Positions 62,097 through 64,000 of a stretch of 64,000 nt of DNA are shown here, in pieces (positions within the stretch are counted from its first letter, which is position 1; every line of letters begins with the position of its first letter). The stretch spans positions 1,819,001 through 1,883,000 of the forward strand of contig NZ_CP022221.1 in assembly GCF_004114935.1 (NCBI RefSeq). The letters run 5' to 3'. Origin of the DNA: Bradyrhizobium zhanjiangense (GTDB taxonomy: Bacteria; Pseudomonadota; Alphaproteobacteria; Rhizobiales; Xanthobacteraceae). The notes beneath the pieces were generated by a model, which saw nothing but the letters and a program-made list of their open reading frames with translations, did no database searches and was not told the DNA's origin. The translations under genes and the position numbers were made by a program.

Positions 62097-63293
62097 TCAA
62101 ATCCCCAGCATCATCTTCGCGATGATGTCGCGCTGGATCTCGGAGGTGCCGCCGAAGATCGTATAGGCGCGGCCGTTGAGATATTCCGGCATCACCGTCA
62201 GCATCTCCTCCGGGATCGCCGGCTCGTGGTTGAGCTTATAGAGCGGGCGCATCGGCTCGACGGCGAGCGCGTCGTGGCCGATCACGTCGGCCCCGAGCCG
62301 CGTCACGGCTTGCCGGATTTCGCTGTTGCGCAGCTTCAGGATCGACGACACCGCGCCGGGATTTTGCCCGGTCTGCAGCGCCGAGAGCACGCGCAGCTCG
62401 GTCATCTCCAGCGCATCGATGTCGATCTCGACCTCCGAGATGCGCGCTGCGATATCGGGGCTGTCGATCGCGCGGCCCGTCAGGTCGGACTCGGCAAGAT
62501 CCGCGATCGCCTTCAGGCCCTCGCGCAGCTTTGCCGAGGCGATCCCCGAGCCGCGCTCGAACTCGAGCAGATATTTGCCATAGGTCCAGCCCTTGCCTTC
62601 CCCGCCGACGCGGTTGGCGACAGGCACGCGCACGTCATCGAAGAACACCTGGTTGACCTCGTGGTCGCCGCCGATGGTGAGGATCGGGCGCGTGGTGATG
62701 CCCGGCGTCTTCATGTCGATCAGGATGAAGCTGATACCGTCCTGCTGCCGCGGCCCGTCGCTGGTGCGCACCAGCGCGAACATGCGGTTGGCGTGGTGAG
62801 CATGTGTGGTCCAGATCTTGGTGCCGTTGATGACGTAGTCGTCGCCGTCGCGCACCGCGCGCGTCTTCAACGACGATAGATCGGAGCCGGAGCCCGGCTC
62901 GGAATAGCCCTGACACCAATAGTCCTCGCCGGAGAGAATCCGCGGCAGATAAAAATTCTTCTGCTCGGTGCTGCCGAAACCGATGATGACGGGCCCGACC
63001 ATCTTCACGCCCATCACGTTGACGTTGGGCACGCCGGCGCGCGCGCATTCGGTCTCGAAAATCCAGCGCTGCGCCGGCGTCCAGTCCGGTCCGCCATATT
63101 CGACTGGCCAGCCCGGCGCGCCCCAACCCTGCTTGTGCAGCGCACGCTGCCAGGCCATGCCGATGTCGGGATCGGAGAACACCGACGGTGTCAGCGCCGT
63201 TGCGCGCTTCATCTCCTCGGTGAGGTTTTTCGCAATGAAGCCGCGCACCTCGTCCTGGAAGGCGCGCTCCTCGGCATTGAACGACAGGTCCAT
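62097..63293 (-). CDS. Acyl-CoA dehydrogenase
   Basis: A 398-residue FAD enzyme of beta-oxidation-like pathways. Seen are the N-terminal helical domain MDLSFNAEERAFQDEVRGFI, the FAD-binding GYSEPGSGSDLSSLKTRAVR, the NGTKIWTTHAHHANRMFALV stretch and the C-terminal GGTSEIQRDIIAKMMLG. The catalytic base is normally a Glu/Asp near the C-terminal helix and is not clear by eye. It lies 15 bp downstream of another acyl-CoA dehydrogenase, so the two probably form a heteromeric pair. Confidence 0.9.
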   Translation of the reverse strand: MDLSFNAEERAFQDEVRGFIAKNLTEEMKRATALTPSVFSDPDIGMAWQRALHKQGWGAPGWPVEYGGPDWTPAQRWIFETECARAGVPNVNVMGVKMVGPVIIGFGSTEQKNFYLPRILSGEDYWCQGYSEPGSGSDLSSLKTRAVRDGDDYVINGTKIWTTHAHHANRMFALVRTSDGPRQQDGISFILIDMKTPGITTRPILTIGGDHEVNQVFFDDVRVPVANRVGGEGKGWTYGKYLLEFERGSGIASAKLREGLKAIADLAESDLTGRAIDSPDIAARISEVEIDIDALEMTELRVLSALQTGQNPGAVSSILKLRNSEIRQAVTRLGADVIGHDALAVEPMRPLYKLNHEPAIPEEMLTVMPEYLNGRAYTIFGGTSEIQRDIIAKMMLGI

Positions 63294-63308
63294 GAGGCTC
63301 TCCCAGTG

Positions 63309-64000
63309 TCAGGCCGGCGCTTTGGTGCGGCCCAGCTCGGCGTGGCGGGCATAGTGGTGCGCGCTGCCGCCGAACAGCGTGTCGAAGGCGACGAGCCGCT
63401 TGAAGTAGGCGCCGACCTCGAGCTCCTCGGTGACGCCCATGCCGCCGTGGAGCTGGATCGACTGCTCGCCGACGAAGCGCGCACACCTCCCGATCTTCGC
63501 CTTCGCACCCGAGGCGGCCCGCGCGCGTTCAACGGGATCGGCGTCGGCTTTCAGCGCAGCGCGCAGCGCCATCGAGCGGGATTCGTTGACCTGCATCGCC
63601 ATGTCGGCGAGGCGGTGGCGGATCACCTGGTTGGCCGAGAGCGGACGGCCGAACTGTTTTCGGATCTTCGTGTATTCCAGCGTGGTGTCGAGCAGCGTCT
63701 GCATGATGCCGACGGCTTCCGCACCGAGCGCGGCCATGGCGCGATCGACGGCCCATTCGATGGCGGGCAGAGCATCGCTGCCGTCGCCGAGCAGAGCGTC
63801 TTCGGGTAGATGCACGTCGCACAGCTCGATGTTGCAGGCGCGTCCGCCGCCAAGGCGCTGATAGTCGCTGATCGCAATGCTCGGCGTCGTCGCCGGCACC
63901 AGGAACAGGCCGATCCGTCCCGAAGGTCCCCGATGATCGTGAACATGCGCGGAGACGATGATCTCGTCCGCAGCATGGCCGTCGAGGACGGCGATCTTGC
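63309..64000 (-). CDS. Acyl-CoA dehydrogenase, partial (5' end beyond window)
   Basis: About 230 C-terminal residues of a second acyl-CoA dehydrogenase whose 5' end lies past 64000. Frame continuity holds through KIAVLDGHAADEIIVSAH and RIGLFLVPATTPSIAISDYQ at the window end, so the GTG at 63899 is not a real start. Conserved segments are LEYTKIRKQFGRPLSANQVI and ARFVGEQSIQLHGGMGVTEE. It is the upstream partner of the gene at 62097. Substrate unknown. Confidence 0.88.
   Translation of the reverse strand, partial: KIAVLDGHAADEIIVSAHVHDHRGPSGRIGLFLVPATTPSIAISDYQRLGGGRACNIELCDVHLPEDALLGDGSDALPAIEWAVDRAMAALGAEAVGIMQTLLDTTLEYTKIRKQFGRPLSANQVIRHRLADMAMQVNESRSMALRAALKADADPVERARAASGAKAKIGRCARFVGEQSIQLHGGMGVTEELEVGAYFKRLVAFDTLFGGSAHHYARHAELGRTKAPA

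Noticed and set aside
1..64000. CRISPR arrays, rRNA genes, complete tRNA genes and complete insertion sequences
   Set aside because: None seen on either strand; the repeats found are intergenic palindromes and one pair of direct repeats.

Overview
The window is about 64 kb of GC-rich chromosome from an alphaproteobacterium, most likely Bradyrhizobium or a close relative. The assignment rests on protein similarity recognised by eye, on the repeat families between genes (for example around 30146, 49392 and 61948), on a single-chain long-chain acyl-CoA carboxylase, and on several small Rhizobiales-type proteins. No database search was possible, so family names come from recognised motifs.

Region 1 (1-9.8 kb) is a compact catabolic and uptake operon. 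A divergent MarR regulator, with a 19-bp palindrome in the shared promoter region, faces a two-component flavin monooxygenase (reductase plus HpaB-type oxygenase), a cupin, a complete branched-chain-amino-acid-type ABC importer, a DUF2848 protein and an amidase-signature enzyme. Genes overlap or nearly touch. The set suggests import, ring hydroxylation and amide hydrolysis of a (hetero)aromatic compound that I cannot identify.

Region 2 (9.8-26.5 kb) is a decayed accessory region. It holds 3' fragments of tRNA-Arg(CCG) and tRNA-Glu(CTC), a frameshifted tyrosine integrase with a putative excisionase, and broken copies of a small conserved protein, a nuclease, an SRAP protein and a porin, along with many very small genes. 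Intact islands inside it are acs, an orphan groEL flanked by ~48-bp direct repeats, a Tat-lipoprotein hydrolase and a GNAT toxin-like gene without a visible antitoxin.

Region 3 (26.5-49.2 kb) is ordinary metabolic chromosome with some unusual items: D-aminoacylase plus CobW GTPase; divergent tautomerase/TetR with two near-identical operators; a coupled pair of cysteine-containing unknown proteins; a chemoreceptor; the single-chain acyl-CoA carboxylase; a sigma-54 activator with an in-frame amber codon; an LLM monooxygenase with its reductase; dgoK-dgoA; a PoxB-like enzyme; and an ATPase-free protein joining a Lon N-domain to a ClpA-type N-domain.

Region 4 (49.8-64 kb) holds tex, a Gly/His/Met-rich exported protein, an OmpR/histidine-kinase pair with a very short sensor, a LuxR-type regulator coupled to a catalytically dead HtrA-like protein, a Tat-exported VOC protein, a DapA-family lyase, an active-type HtrA protease, an orphan molybdenum hydroxylase large subunit, and two acyl-CoA dehydrogenases, the last cut by the window end.

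The most promising undescribed systems are the MarR/HpaB/DUF2848/amidase operon, the Lon-N/ClpA-N fusion, and the pseudoprotease-LuxR pair.
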